From NCBI GenBank assembly GCA_001443495.1, contig LDXR01000014.1:1-64000 (forward strand): a stretch of DNA of 64,000 nucleotides, in the 5' to 3' direction. The position numbers and the translations under genes are program-made. The stretch comes from a candidate division NC10 bacterium CSP1-5. GTDB taxonomy: Bacteria; Methylomirabilota; Methylomirabilia; Methylomirabilales; CSP1-5. The notes beneath the pieces are model-generated. The model was not told where the DNA came from. It saw nothing but the letters and a program-made list of their open reading frames with translations, and ran no database searches. Positions 7,566 to 13,975 of this stretch are shown one piece after another (the first letter of the stretch is position 1; each line of letters starts with the position of its first letter).

Positions 7566-8377
7566 TCGAGATCGTCGGGGATACAGCGTACGCCATGGGA
7601 GGGGACGGGGCCGGGCGGCGAACCGTAGAGCGGCAGGTCGGTCTACGGGAGCTGCTGGGAGGCATCGCCTCGTCCATGGAGACGTCCCAGAGGGACACGA
7701 CCCTCTTCCTCCCGGCCGGGACCCGGTACGTGAAAGTCCGCGGGGCCTCCACGGGACTCGTGGTAGAGCTGCCCCCCGAGATTCGGCGCATGACCTGGAG
7801 CCCGGCCACGATGGACCAGGGCGGAGCATACAGCACCCACTGGCTCGCCTTCCCCTATACCATTCACATCTGTATCTTGTATACCATCGAGGGGGACGAG
7901 GCGTACGGCGGAGGGCTGGAAGAGATGCGCGTCTATTACCGGAACGCGCCGCTCCAGTCTCCTGATGACCCGCTCTATGTCCCCAATCTTTTCAATGTCC
8001 AGGTCGACCCCGTCCTGACCTCGAACTGCCGCGCATGTCTCCGCGGGCATCCCGAGGATCTGGAGAACCTTCCCCTGGCGAAACAGATGGAGACCCTCCT
8101 CAATTTTTTCTGGGAGACCGGCTTTAACCTTGACATTGAGCGGAACGGCTTCGAGCGGGCCAAGATCCTCGATCCACGGATTGTCTCTCTGCAGGCATGG
8201 GAGTCGGCCTCAAAGGCCGATCCCCTCTTCCCCCTTGGAATCCGATGGGAACCAGCCGGCTGCACCCCCAGGCAGGTGCTGGATCGGCTGATCGACGTAC
8301 GGCGCCCCGATGTCAAACCGTTGCGGAGCGCCTCCGATCTCGCCGACCTGATGTACCGGCTGACGGAGGCCTCCTAA
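7553..8377 (+). CDS. Prokaryotic E2 family D-like protein (PRTRC-B-like), paralogue 2
   Basis: A 274-residue paralogue of the protein encoded before the ubiquitin-like gene. Shared blocks include MRVYYRNAPLQSPDDPL, NLFNV (145-149), C159-R-A-C162-LRG, a following helix (LAKQMETLLNFFWETGFN), FERA..LDPRI and SDLADLMYRLTEAS. Conservation of both Cys and the N-[LF]-x-N-V turn in both copies supports an active-site role for the CRACL segment. The start lies inside the 3' end of the ubiquitin-like gene, so the pair is coupled. The N-terminal third (1-75) is the least conserved part and may be a specificity region. As with paralogue 1, the E2 relationship rests on motif layout and context. Confidence 0.5.
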   Translation: MGDVIEIVGDTAYAMGGDGAGRRTVERQVGLRELLGGIASSMETSQRDTTLFLPAGTRYVKVRGASTGLVVELPPEIRRMTWSPATMDQGGAYSTHWLAFPYTIHICILYTIEGDEAYGGGLEEMRVYYRNAPLQSPDDPLYVPNLFNVQVDPVLTSNCRACLRGHPEDLENLPLAKQMETLLNFFWETGFNLDIERNGFERAKILDPRIVSLQAWESASKADPLFPLGIRWEPAGCTPRQVLDRLIDVRRPDVKPLRSASDLADLMYRLTEAS

Positions 8378-8388
8378 AGGAGCAAGAT

Positions 8389-8473
8389 GGCTGTCAGCAA
8401 GGATAGGCTAGGAGGCTTGCACGCTAGAAGGGAAGAACGGGTGGACGCATCCCAGCAGTTTTTTGCTGACAGC
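8389..8473. repeat. Inverted repeat in the spacer after paralogue 2
   Basis: GCTGTCAGCAA (8390-8400) and TTGCTGACAGC (8463-8473) are perfect 11-nt inverted arms around a 62-nt loop. The arm words (CTGTCAGC, GCTGACGG) are the same as in the arrays at 13905-13975 and 28203-28240. Confidence 0.6.
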
Positions 8474-8509
8474 GGACGGCTGACGGCTCGTAGAAAGGAG
8501 TAGAGGGGT

Positions 8510-8842
8510 ATGATCGACAGGGAGACCATAGAGAAGCGGTATGGTGAACTCGGGACCAGGGATTTCCAACTGAGCATCAATGGGAGGTCCTATGACCTCT
8601 ACGAGATCCTCCGGATCCTCGGCCAGGGGTTTGAGGACATCCGGCCCATTGACGTCTGTTCCGCCACCGAGAACCTGTACGCCATCCGGTACTGTGATCT
8701 TGAAGACCGGCACATCGTGACCATCGAGTTCGATCAGGAATTCCGATTGGTCACAGAGCACCGGACCCACTTGGCGGAATGGATGGGAGAGGACGAATAC
8801 CAGGCGTTTGGGTGGGGGGCCTGGTGTCCCTGGACCATCTAA
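8510..8842 (+). CDS. Unrecognised 110-residue acidic protein
   Basis: A small acidic protein with a good RBS (AAAGGAG about 10 nt upstream of ATG). It begins MIDRETIEKRYGELG, has a strand-rich middle (DFQLSINGRSYDLYEILRIL; LYAIRYCDLEDRHIVTIEFD) and ends with aromatic residues (FGWGAWCPWTI). I do not recognise the family. It might be a small mixed alpha/beta adaptor. It lies in the plus-strand island after the ubiquitin-like and E2-like genes and before a second unrecognised small gene, so it is a candidate accessory component or substrate. The two Cys residues are too far apart for an obvious metal site. Confidence 0.6.
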   Translation: MIDRETIEKRYGELGTRDFQLSINGRSYDLYEILRILGQGFEDIRPIDVCSATENLYAIRYCDLEDRHIVTIEFDQEFRLVTEHRTHLAEWMGEDEYQAFGWGAWCPWTI

Positions 8843-8910
8843 AAAAACCCAACCCCGAACACCTAAGACCCGATGCCGTCGTCGGTGGTCGGTCGTCGCA
8901 CAGGACGGGG

Positions 8911-9270
8911 ATGGGTTGGCGCTTTCGGCTCGCGAAGAAGAAGGGGGGAGACCGGGGTCTCCTCATGGAAGGCCGAGCATCTCCCGAGGGGAGCCGGGAG
9001 GAGGTGGAATTCTTCCTCTTCATCGGATCTGATTATGGGACGGCCGACGTCCATTCGCTACGCAAGGAGTCCTTTGCACTCATCGACTACTTCGCAGGGT
9101 TCCTGGGACCGCCGGCGAGCGGACCCCAACCGATCAATATTGGAGAACTGATGGACAGCGAGGACGAGATTCCGGTGAACGCCTTTTGGCGCATCCGAGA
9201 AGATCACCGCGCAGAGATCGTTGCGGGGCTGCTCAAGGCGCTGGAGGATCAGGAGAAGAGGGATGGATAA
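8911..9270 (+). CDS. Unrecognised 119-residue protein
   Basis: The frame is open further upstream, but the ATG used here has AGGA at suitable spacing and begins a basic stretch (MGWRFRLAKKKGG). The rest is acidic with a hydrophobic core (EVEFFLFIGSDYGTADVHSL; ALIDYFAGFLG; EIPVNAFWRI) and a helical end (AEIVAGLLKALEDQEK). No family is recognised. Its stop overlaps the next gene's start by 8 nt (ATGGATAA), which indicates coupled translation with the helical-repeat gene. Confidence 0.6.
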   Translation: MGWRFRLAKKKGGDRGLLMEGRASPEGSREEVEFFLFIGSDYGTADVHSLRKESFALIDYFAGFLGPPASGPQPINIGELMDSEDEIPVNAFWRIREDHRAEIVAGLLKALEDQEKRDG

Positions 9271-10180
9271 GGGGCCCCGGGTCGAACAGATGCGGCGATA
9301 CATCCACTCCAGGGAAAAAGAGCTCCTCTCCACGATCACAGAGATGACCGAAGACCAACTCCGATGGACCGTCCGCGTGTTCGCCGACTGCCTGGACGAG
9401 ACCAGCCGGACCCTCTGCCTGGAAGGGTACAGCGAATACCACCCCTTCGAGAGGATCCAAGCCTTCGTCGCCTCCTTCATCCCCCAGTACACCCAACTGG
9501 CCCTCGCGGACCTCGACGTCAAGACCCAGGTCGAAGGCTCGGGCCTCAGCGCCCTGACGGAAGAGGAGCTTCAGAACATGTCCTGCGCCGAGAAGTGGTA
9601 CCTGCTGGCCTCGGACGAAGAGGCCCTCACCCCGGCGCAGCTCCGGCGGGAGATGGCCCGGCTCCTGTTCTGCCGGAGCTATGACCTGTACTGCGATCTC
9701 ACCCTTTCCATGGCGGCCATCGAGTTTCCCAGCTACTTTGAAATCCAAGAGTCGTTAGCCAGGCTGTCCCCCGAGGATCTCCGCGCCCTCAGAAACAGGC
9801 TCCTGCCCAAGACCCAGGAGGTGGACAAGGCTCCACCCGAGGCCGCAGACGAGATCTTGCTGGGCATCCGCGAGGAGATCGCCCGCGCCATTTCCCTCGA
9901 CAGACCCCTGGACAGTCTCTTTGAAGGCGCGATGGGGCGGATTCCCCGGGGAGGAGACCAGGTCGCGGAAGCGACAGCGGCCCCGGATACTCCAGTGATG
10001 TCCCGGGAGGAGCTCCAGTTATCCGTCAAGGCCCTGACCGACCTCATGACGGTCGACGAGATGCGCCGTGAGCTTTCCCCCCTCAAAGATCGGTACGCCT
10101 CCTTCTATGACATCCCAGAGGCGGACCTCCATGACCCGTCAGGCGCCTCGATGAGAAGATCGGCGGCCGGACCGTCCTGA
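9263..10180 (+). CDS. Helical-repeat protein, N-terminal part of a gene split by an apparent frameshift
   Basis: A 305-residue, almost entirely helical acidic protein of unknown family. The ATG follows AGGAGAAGAGG and overlaps the preceding stop. A unit of about 140 residues (LTEEELQ...LLASDEEALTPAQLRREMARL...REEIARAISLDRPL) is clearly repeated in the next frame (LLTEDDDGMDASQMARHISRV...RKGIARALSLPEPL). After about residue 290 this frame degenerates to SGASMRRSAAGPS and stops. The -1 frame, open from 10135, instead reads VRRLDEKIGGRTVLSFTDRY and continues without interruption into the second repeat. One protein of about 450 residues is therefore likely, interrupted by an indel or sequencing error between 10135 and 10178, or by recoding. 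Confidence 0.65.
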   Translation: MDKGPRVEQMRRYIHSREKELLSTITEMTEDQLRWTVRVFADCLDETSRTLCLEGYSEYHPFERIQAFVASFIPQYTQLALADLDVKTQVEGSGLSALTEEELQNMSCAEKWYLLASDEEALTPAQLRREMARLLFCRSYDLYCDLTLSMAAIEFPSYFEIQESLARLSPEDLRALRNRLLPKTQEVDKAPPEAADEILLGIREEIARAISLDRPLDSLFEGAMGRIPRGGDQVAEATAAPDTPVMSREELQLSVKALTDLMTVDEMRRELSPLKDRYASFYDIPEADLHDPSGASMRRSAAGPS

Positions 10181-10212
10181 GCTTCACAGACCGGTACCGG
10201 TCGGGCAGTCTG

Positions 10213-10623
10213 GTGACGCGGCAACGCATCTCATCAGAGGTCTGGGCCCTTCTGCCTCATGAGGAGCGAGTCCGTCTCCTCACGGAAGACGACGACGGCA
10301 TGGACGCGAGTCAGATGGCTCGACACATCAGCCGGGTCTTCATGAGCTATCTCTACCAGATGCTCCACGATCCGACCGCACAGATGTCCTTCCTGAAGGA
10401 GCCATTCTACCAGGTCCTGCAGGACACGATCATCACACAGCTCGGCAAGGGGGGGGATAAGGCGGGGCTGCGGGAATTGAACCGCAGAGTGACCCGTGGC
10501 ATGCTCGAGGTCGAGCAGCGGCCCCCGGAAGAGCGGCAGGCCATGCTGCTGGAAGTCCGGAAAGGCATCGCAAGGGCCCTCAGCCTGCCGGAGCCCCTGC
10601 TCGACCCTGAGGCGCACTCCTAA
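10213..10623 (+). CDS. Helical-repeat protein, C-terminal part of the split gene
   Basis: 136 residues if translated from the GTG shown; the frame is open back to 10135, giving a natural-looking extension (DEKIGGRTVLSFTDRYRSG) without ATG or RBS. The content matches the second half of the upstream protein: LLPHEERVRLLTEDDDG, ASQMARHISRVFMSYL and EVRKGIARALSLPEPLL align with the first repeat unit. Lack of a credible start, plus the open upstream reading, makes this the displaced 3' half of one gene rather than an independent one. The product is acidic and helical, with no catalytic motif visible. Confidence 0.6.
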   Translation: MTRQRISSEVWALLPHEERVRLLTEDDDGMDASQMARHISRVFMSYLYQMLHDPTAQMSFLKEPFYQVLQDTIITQLGKGGDKAGLRELNRRVTRGMLEVEQRPPEERQAMLLEVRKGIARALSLPEPLLDPEAHS

Positions 10624-10644
10624 ACCCTCCATGGAGGACGAAAA

Positions 10645-10854
10645 ATGGGCTGGCAATATCAGGAGCGGATGGTGATGTTCAAGGAAACGGCCGAAGGGTT
10701 GGTCAGCGGATTGGATTGGCTCAATGACGTGGGTCGGGAGGGGTGGGAGATGGTTTCTGCGGTCCCCCTGATTGCGCCCAACAAGGATGGCTTCGCCTAT
10801 GGAACGGTGGGGGCTCTCATGATCTTCAAGAGGCCGCAGGCCGAGGGGAGGTAA
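10645..10854 (+). CDS. Small DUF4177-like protein
   Basis: A 69-residue protein with a strong RBS (GGAGG 7 nt before ATG). The pattern MGWQYQERMVMF...LDWLNDVGREGWEMVSAVPL...ALMIFKRP matches the small DUF4177-type fold: a first strand W-x-Y, the L-N-x-x-G-x-E-G-W-E-x-V helix-strand turn, and a last strand ending in F-K-R. These proteins have no established biochemical role. It sits between the split helical-repeat gene and the TPR gene. Confidence 0.7.
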   Translation: MGWQYQERMVMFKETAEGLVSGLDWLNDVGREGWEMVSAVPLIAPNKDGFAYGTVGALMIFKRPQAEGR

Positions 10855-10862
10855 GCCAAGGG

Positions 10863-11900
10863 ATGAGTCAGGACGATCGGCAGGGGACCCCGGGGCAGGG
10901 ACAGGTGAGCCTTCCCGCACTCATGGCAGAACTGGATAGATGTAAAGCGGGGGGGGATGCTCCAGGGACCGGCTGGGCCTTGGCCAAGATCGGGACCGTC
11001 TACCAGACGCAGGGAAAGCATCGGGAGGCCCTCGCGGTCTTTCAGGAAAGCCTCAAGGTCTTTGAGGAACTGGCGGACAAGCCGGGGGAGGCCTCTGTCG
11101 CTGCGTTGATGGGTCATCTTTCGTTTCAGCAAGGCGCGTGGGATCAGGGGTTGGAGTCCCTGGACCGCGCCCGGCGTCTGCAGCAGGAGCTTGACGATCG
11201 GCCCGGGCTCGCCGCCACCCTCGGAAAGATGGGGAACGCCTATGAGGGGAAGGGGGAATGGGAGGAGGCGCTGCAGCACTACCGCGAGAGTATGCGGATC
11301 AAAGAGGAGCTCGGCGACAGGGTGGGCCTCGGCCTGACCTGGAACAATATCGGCACGCTCCGGGCGAAGATGGAGAGATGGGAGGAGGCCCTCGAGGCGT
11401 ACGGGCAGGGTCGGCTCATCCAGGAAGGGACCGGAGATACTCGCGGGCTTTCGATCACCCTGGCCAACATCGGCCGCGTGCATCATCACAGGGGGGAGTG
11501 GCAGAAGGCCGCCGAATGCTACGAAAAGAGCTATGCCCTCCACGAGGCGTTGGGGGATGCCCTGGGGTGTGCAGGGATTCTCAACAGCCTTGGTCTTGCC
11601 CGCAAGGAGATGAGGGATCTCGACGGAGCAGAGGAGACGTACCAACGGGGGATCCAGATCCTGCGGGAACGGGATGACCTCCTCCGCGTCACGGTTCTCA
11701 TGCATAATCTTGCGATCGTCCACGAGGAGAAGGGAGAGTATCGGAAGGCGCTCAGCCTCCTGGAAGAGGTCATCTCGCTCGACAAGCGGATGGGCAATCC
11801 CGATCTGAAACGCGACATGCTCACCTTCCGCCGCATCCGCCGGCGGATGTCCATGGAGCGGGACGTGCAGGTGGAACGGAGGGAGCTCGGAGAAGGATGA
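10863..11900 (+). CDS. Tetratricopeptide-repeat protein (seven 40-residue TPRs)
   Basis: A 345-residue soluble protein. After a short Gly/Gln-rich N-terminus it consists of seven consecutive 40-residue TPR units of the long (TPR_12/Rap-like) spacing. Examples are ALAKIGTVYQTQGKHREAL, TLGKMGNAYEGKGEWEEAL, TLANIGRVHHHRGEWQKAA and LMHNLAIVHEEKGEYRKAL. It ends in a basic-acidic helix. Such solenoids bind peptides or partner proteins, so a scaffold or recognition role in the island is reasonable but unproven. The frame extends upstream across the previous gene; ATG with AAGGG/GGGGAGG upstream and MSQDDRQG is the likely start. Its stop overlaps the next small frame (ATGA). Confidence 0.85.
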   Translation: MSQDDRQGTPGQGQVSLPALMAELDRCKAGGDAPGTGWALAKIGTVYQTQGKHREALAVFQESLKVFEELADKPGEASVAALMGHLSFQQGAWDQGLESLDRARRLQQELDDRPGLAATLGKMGNAYEGKGEWEEALQHYRESMRIKEELGDRVGLGLTWNNIGTLRAKMERWEEALEAYGQGRLIQEGTGDTRGLSITLANIGRVHHHRGEWQKAAECYEKSYALHEALGDALGCAGILNSLGLARKEMRDLDGAEETYQRGIQILRERDDLLRVTVLMHNLAIVHEEKGEYRKALSLLEEVISLDKRMGNPDLKRDMLTFRRIRRRMSMERDVQVERRELGEG

Positions 11901-12046
11901 GGCTGTGGGAGATCACAGGCCAGGGGATCCTCAAAGCTGAGGTCCATGTGAAGGGGCCAGGCGCATGGGTGATCTGTGAGGAGTACGTGGGCCGTGACGA
12001 CCGTGGCGGTGCCACCGAACCGGGGAGGATCCTCCGTGCTTCCTAG
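11897..12046 (+). CDS. Possible 49-residue small protein
   Basis: A short frame whose ATG overlaps the TPR gene stop (ATGA) with AGAAGG upstream. It encodes MRLWEITGQGILKAEV...WVICEEYVGRDDRGG...RILRAS, compact and strand-like, and its end overlaps the GTG start of the nucleotidyltransferase gene by 11 nt. The coupled position on both sides is the main support. No family is recognised. Confidence 0.4.
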   Translation: MRLWEITGQGILKAEVHVKGPGAWVICEEYVGRDDRGGATEPGRILRAS

Positions 12047-12494
12047 GTACCGTTTGACCTCCCGGGAAAAGGCCCACGTCACCTCAGCCCTGCGGGACCT
12101 CCTGGAGTTTCGCGAAGAGGTCCTCTTCGCCTATCTTCACGGTTCCTTTGTCAACGGGAGCCGATTCCGGGACATCGACGTAGCGGTGTACCTGAACCAC
12201 GGGCGCTGGACGCGGCGGGCCTCTCTCCAGTATCAGGTCACCCTCGCCAAGGACCTGAGTCGGGCCTTGCATCTGCCTGTGGATGTCACTGTGCTCAATG
12301 TGGCCCCCCTGGGCCTCCGGCACAACGCTGTCTCCGGACGGGTTCTCCTCTGCCGTGAGGACCGGACGCGCGTCCACTTTGCGGACGGGGTTTGCCGGCA
12401 CTACGAGCAGATTCGTAAGACGGCCCGCCACGCCCTCTTTACACTCCTCTGGGGACATACCACGGCCCGCCGCCTGACCCGATCCCGACAATAA
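12036..12494 (+). CDS. MNT-type nucleotidyltransferase domain protein
   Basis: A 152-residue protein of the minimal nucleotidyltransferase family. The signature GSFVNGSRFRDIDVAVY (G36-S37, D46, D48) supplies the glycine-rich phosphate loop and two metal-binding Asp; RASLQYQVTLAKDLSRAL and VDVTVLNVAPLGLRH complete the fold. In MntA/HepT pairs such proteins AMPylate or otherwise modify a HEPN-domain toxin, but no HEPN gene is adjacent here. GTG with GGGGAGG 8 nt upstream is the likely start; the frame is open further back. It is the last plus-strand gene of the island. The C-terminus is basic (TTARRLTRSRQ). Confidence 0.8.
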   Translation: MLPRYRLTSREKAHVTSALRDLLEFREEVLFAYLHGSFVNGSRFRDIDVAVYLNHGRWTRRASLQYQVTLAKDLSRALHLPVDVTVLNVAPLGLRHNAVSGRVLLCREDRTRVHFADGVCRHYEQIRKTARHALFTLLWGHTTARRLTRSRQ

Positions 12495-12560
12495 CCTCCT
12501 CTGCACTCTCTGCACCTTTCTGTACCTTCTGCACCTTCTGCACTTTCTGCACTCTTTGTA
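12495..12560. repeat. Tandem 9-10-nt repeat array (CTTTCTGCAC type), copy 1
   Basis: Degenerate tandem copies of CTTCTGCAC/CTTTCTGCAC just after the nucleotidyltransferase stop. A second array with the same unit in the same orientation lies on the other side of the zinc-ribbon gene. Confidence 0.7.
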
Positions 12561-12569
12561 TTTTATGTA

Positions 12570-12815
12570 CTATCCCTTCCCGATCAGATGGCTATCCAGC
12601 TCCTTCTGGGCTTCTCGGAGGGTTTTGAAGGGCCACCGCTTGACAGCCGCCTCCTGCGAATGCTCACAGGCGGCGCAGCGCATCACACACACCGTGTCGA
12701 CGTAATAGTGCCCGCAGTTGGGATCGGCGGGGTCATCGGCCAAGGCGATCCGCTCAAAACTGTCCACCTGGTGAAACTGGTCCGCGCCCCCCTGGCCACA
12801 CCGCTTGCAGATCAC
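12570..12815 (-). CDS. Small zinc-ribbon protein
   Basis: An 82-residue protein using a GTG start preceded by GGGGGGAAGA. Metal-binding pairs are CKRCGQ near the N-terminus and CVMRCAAC in the middle, with another Cys-His (NCGHYYVDTVC) between; the C-terminus is helical (LREAQKELDSHLIGKG). The layout suggests a double zinc finger. The frame can be extended upstream, but that part (QKVQKGKRGTEGAKGAEGAE) is encoded by the simple-repeat array and is unlikely to be original. It lies downstream of the U32 genes on the same strand and is flanked by two matching arrays. Function unknown. Confidence 0.6.
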   Translation of the reverse strand: MICKRCGQGGADQFHQVDSFERIALADDPADPNCGHYYVDTVCVMRCAACEHSQEAAVKRWPFKTLREAQKELDSHLIGKG

Positions 12816-12827
12816 TCTTCCCCCCGC

Positions 12828-12925
12828 CCCCTCTGTGTTTTCTGCACCCTCTGCACCTTTTGCACCCTCTGTACCCCTCTTACCCTTCTGTACTTTCTGC
12901 ACCCTTCTGCACTTTCTGTACTGCA
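12828..12925. repeat. Tandem 9-10-nt repeat array (CTTTCTGCAC type), copy 2
   Basis: About ten degenerate copies of the CTTCTGCACC unit between the zinc-ribbon gene and the first U32 gene. Same unit and orientation as the array at 12495-12560, so the two bracket the zinc-ribbon gene as direct repeats. Read on the minus strand it forms an open, low-complexity K/G/A/E/Q-rich frame. Confidence 0.7.
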
Positions 12926-12926
12926 C

Positions 12927-13895
12927 TCATCGCTGGCATCCCTGGACCGCCTCCCTCGCCTCCTGAAAGAGATCGAGGGTTCCTTTGGCCCGCTCGAGAT
13001 CACGCTGGGCCTGGATCCGGGCCAGCCGGGCCTTCCACGGACCGAGATCAAAATCGTGAGGATCGGCCGAGTACGTGTCGATGAGGTCCCGGTAGAATTT
13101 GATCATCCGGCCAATGAGATCCACAGCGTACTCCCGCCCCTGGATCTTGAGGGTGTGAACCCCCATGTCGATGAGGTGGGGAACGTCCTCGAGGAGAAAG
13201 AAGGCATCATTCTTGAGGGCGACCCGGTCCGCCCAGGGGTCGTGATTACCCCGCAACAGGCTCCACGCCTCAAGGCAAACCCGGTAGTCCAGGCCGCCAC
13301 GGTTGGGGCTTCCCTTGAACAGATCTTTGCCGCTCTCATCCTGGCCCCGTTCAAGCCGGTGGTATGGGGACATCCAGCACTTGCCCAGATATGTGTAGCA
13401 CTTGTTGGCGTGGATCAGGACCTCGACCCCGACCTCGATCTCCCGACGCGAGCGGAGCTCCTTCAGCGAGAGCTTGGTGTCGGCCACCACCTGGCGGACC
13501 CCGATCTCGCGGTAGAAACAGATGTCTTCGTCATTCAAGATGTTGGCCCCGATACTGGCGTGGATGGTCAGGTCGGGAAATGTCCGGTGCACCGCCGCCA
13601 TGACCCCCACGTCGCTCAGGATGACCCCGTCGATCCCGTCGCGCACCCATACCTCCATTCGCCTGAGCAGACGTGGAAGCTCCTGGGACGTGGGATGGGT
13701 ATTGACCGCCGCGCGGACCTTGACGCCCCGGGCGTGGGCGATCCGGACCGCCTCCCGTAACGCCTCATCGCTCAGTTCGTAGGCGTCCCGCCTCCGACTC
13801 CAACCCTTGGGCCCGACGTAGAGGGCATTCGCCCCATTTGCCACGGTCGCCTCGACCATCTCAATGCTGCCCGCTGGCGCAAGTAGCTCGACCAT
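12927..13895 (-). CDS. U32 family protein (UbiU-like)
   Basis: A 322-residue member of the peptidase U32 family. It starts MVELLAPAGS with GANALYVG and GWSRRRDAYELS, the usual TIM-barrel N-terminus. HASIGANILN, the Cys pair C166-x6-C173 (CYTYLGKC) and C207 (YRVC) follow, then IQGREYAVDLIGRMIKFYR. UbiU, RlhA and TrhP are U32 proteins in which such Cys ligate an Fe-S cluster used in hydroxylation of ubiquinone precursors or RNA; CYxxxGxC is the UbiU-type pair. Only three suitably placed Cys are evident where UbiU has four. It forms a same-strand group with two other U32 genes. The substrate is not determinable; despite the family name a protease activity is doubtful. Confidence 0.75.
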   Translation of the reverse strand: MVELLAPAGSIEMVEATVANGANALYVGPKGWSRRRDAYELSDEALREAVRIAHARGVKVRAAVNTHPTSQELPRLLRRMEVWVRDGIDGVILSDVGVMAAVHRTFPDLTIHASIGANILNDEDICFYREIGVRQVVADTKLSLKELRSRREIEVGVEVLIHANKCYTYLGKCWMSPYHRLERGQDESGKDLFKGSPNRGGLDYRVCLEAWSLLRGNHDPWADRVALKNDAFFLLEDVPHLIDMGVHTLKIQGREYAVDLIGRMIKFYRDLIDTYSADPHDFDLGPWKARLARIQAQRDLERAKGTLDLFQEAREAVQGCQR

Positions 13896-13904
13896 TGGTC
13901 CCTC

Positions 13905-13975
13905 CTCATGATGAGCTGTCCGCAGTCAGCTGTCAGCAGTCAGCAATCAAGAGATGACCTTGAGCTGACTGCCGA
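13905..13975. repeat. Heptamer array (GCTGTCAGCAGTCA words)
   Basis: Tandem 7-nt words GCAGTCA/GCTGTCA are followed by the inverted words TGAGCTGACTGC. The array covers the spacer and runs into the 3' end of the adjacent U32 gene, whose last residues (about 30, VEPLSRTVGSQLKVIS included) appear to be encoded by repeat-like DNA. Confidence 0.6.

Noticed and set aside
8375-8510. Possible terminator or sRNA between paralogue 2 and the next gene
   Set aside because: The 11-bp arms are 62 nt apart, and the T6 tract lies inside the loop rather than after the stem, so intrinsic termination is not supported. Kept only as an inverted repeat.
12816-12926. N-terminal low-complexity extension (QKVQKGKRGTEGAKGAEGAE) of the zinc-ribbon protein
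   Set aside because: It is encoded by the simple-repeat array. A GTG with GGGGGGAAGA starts the protein right at its CKRCG motif.
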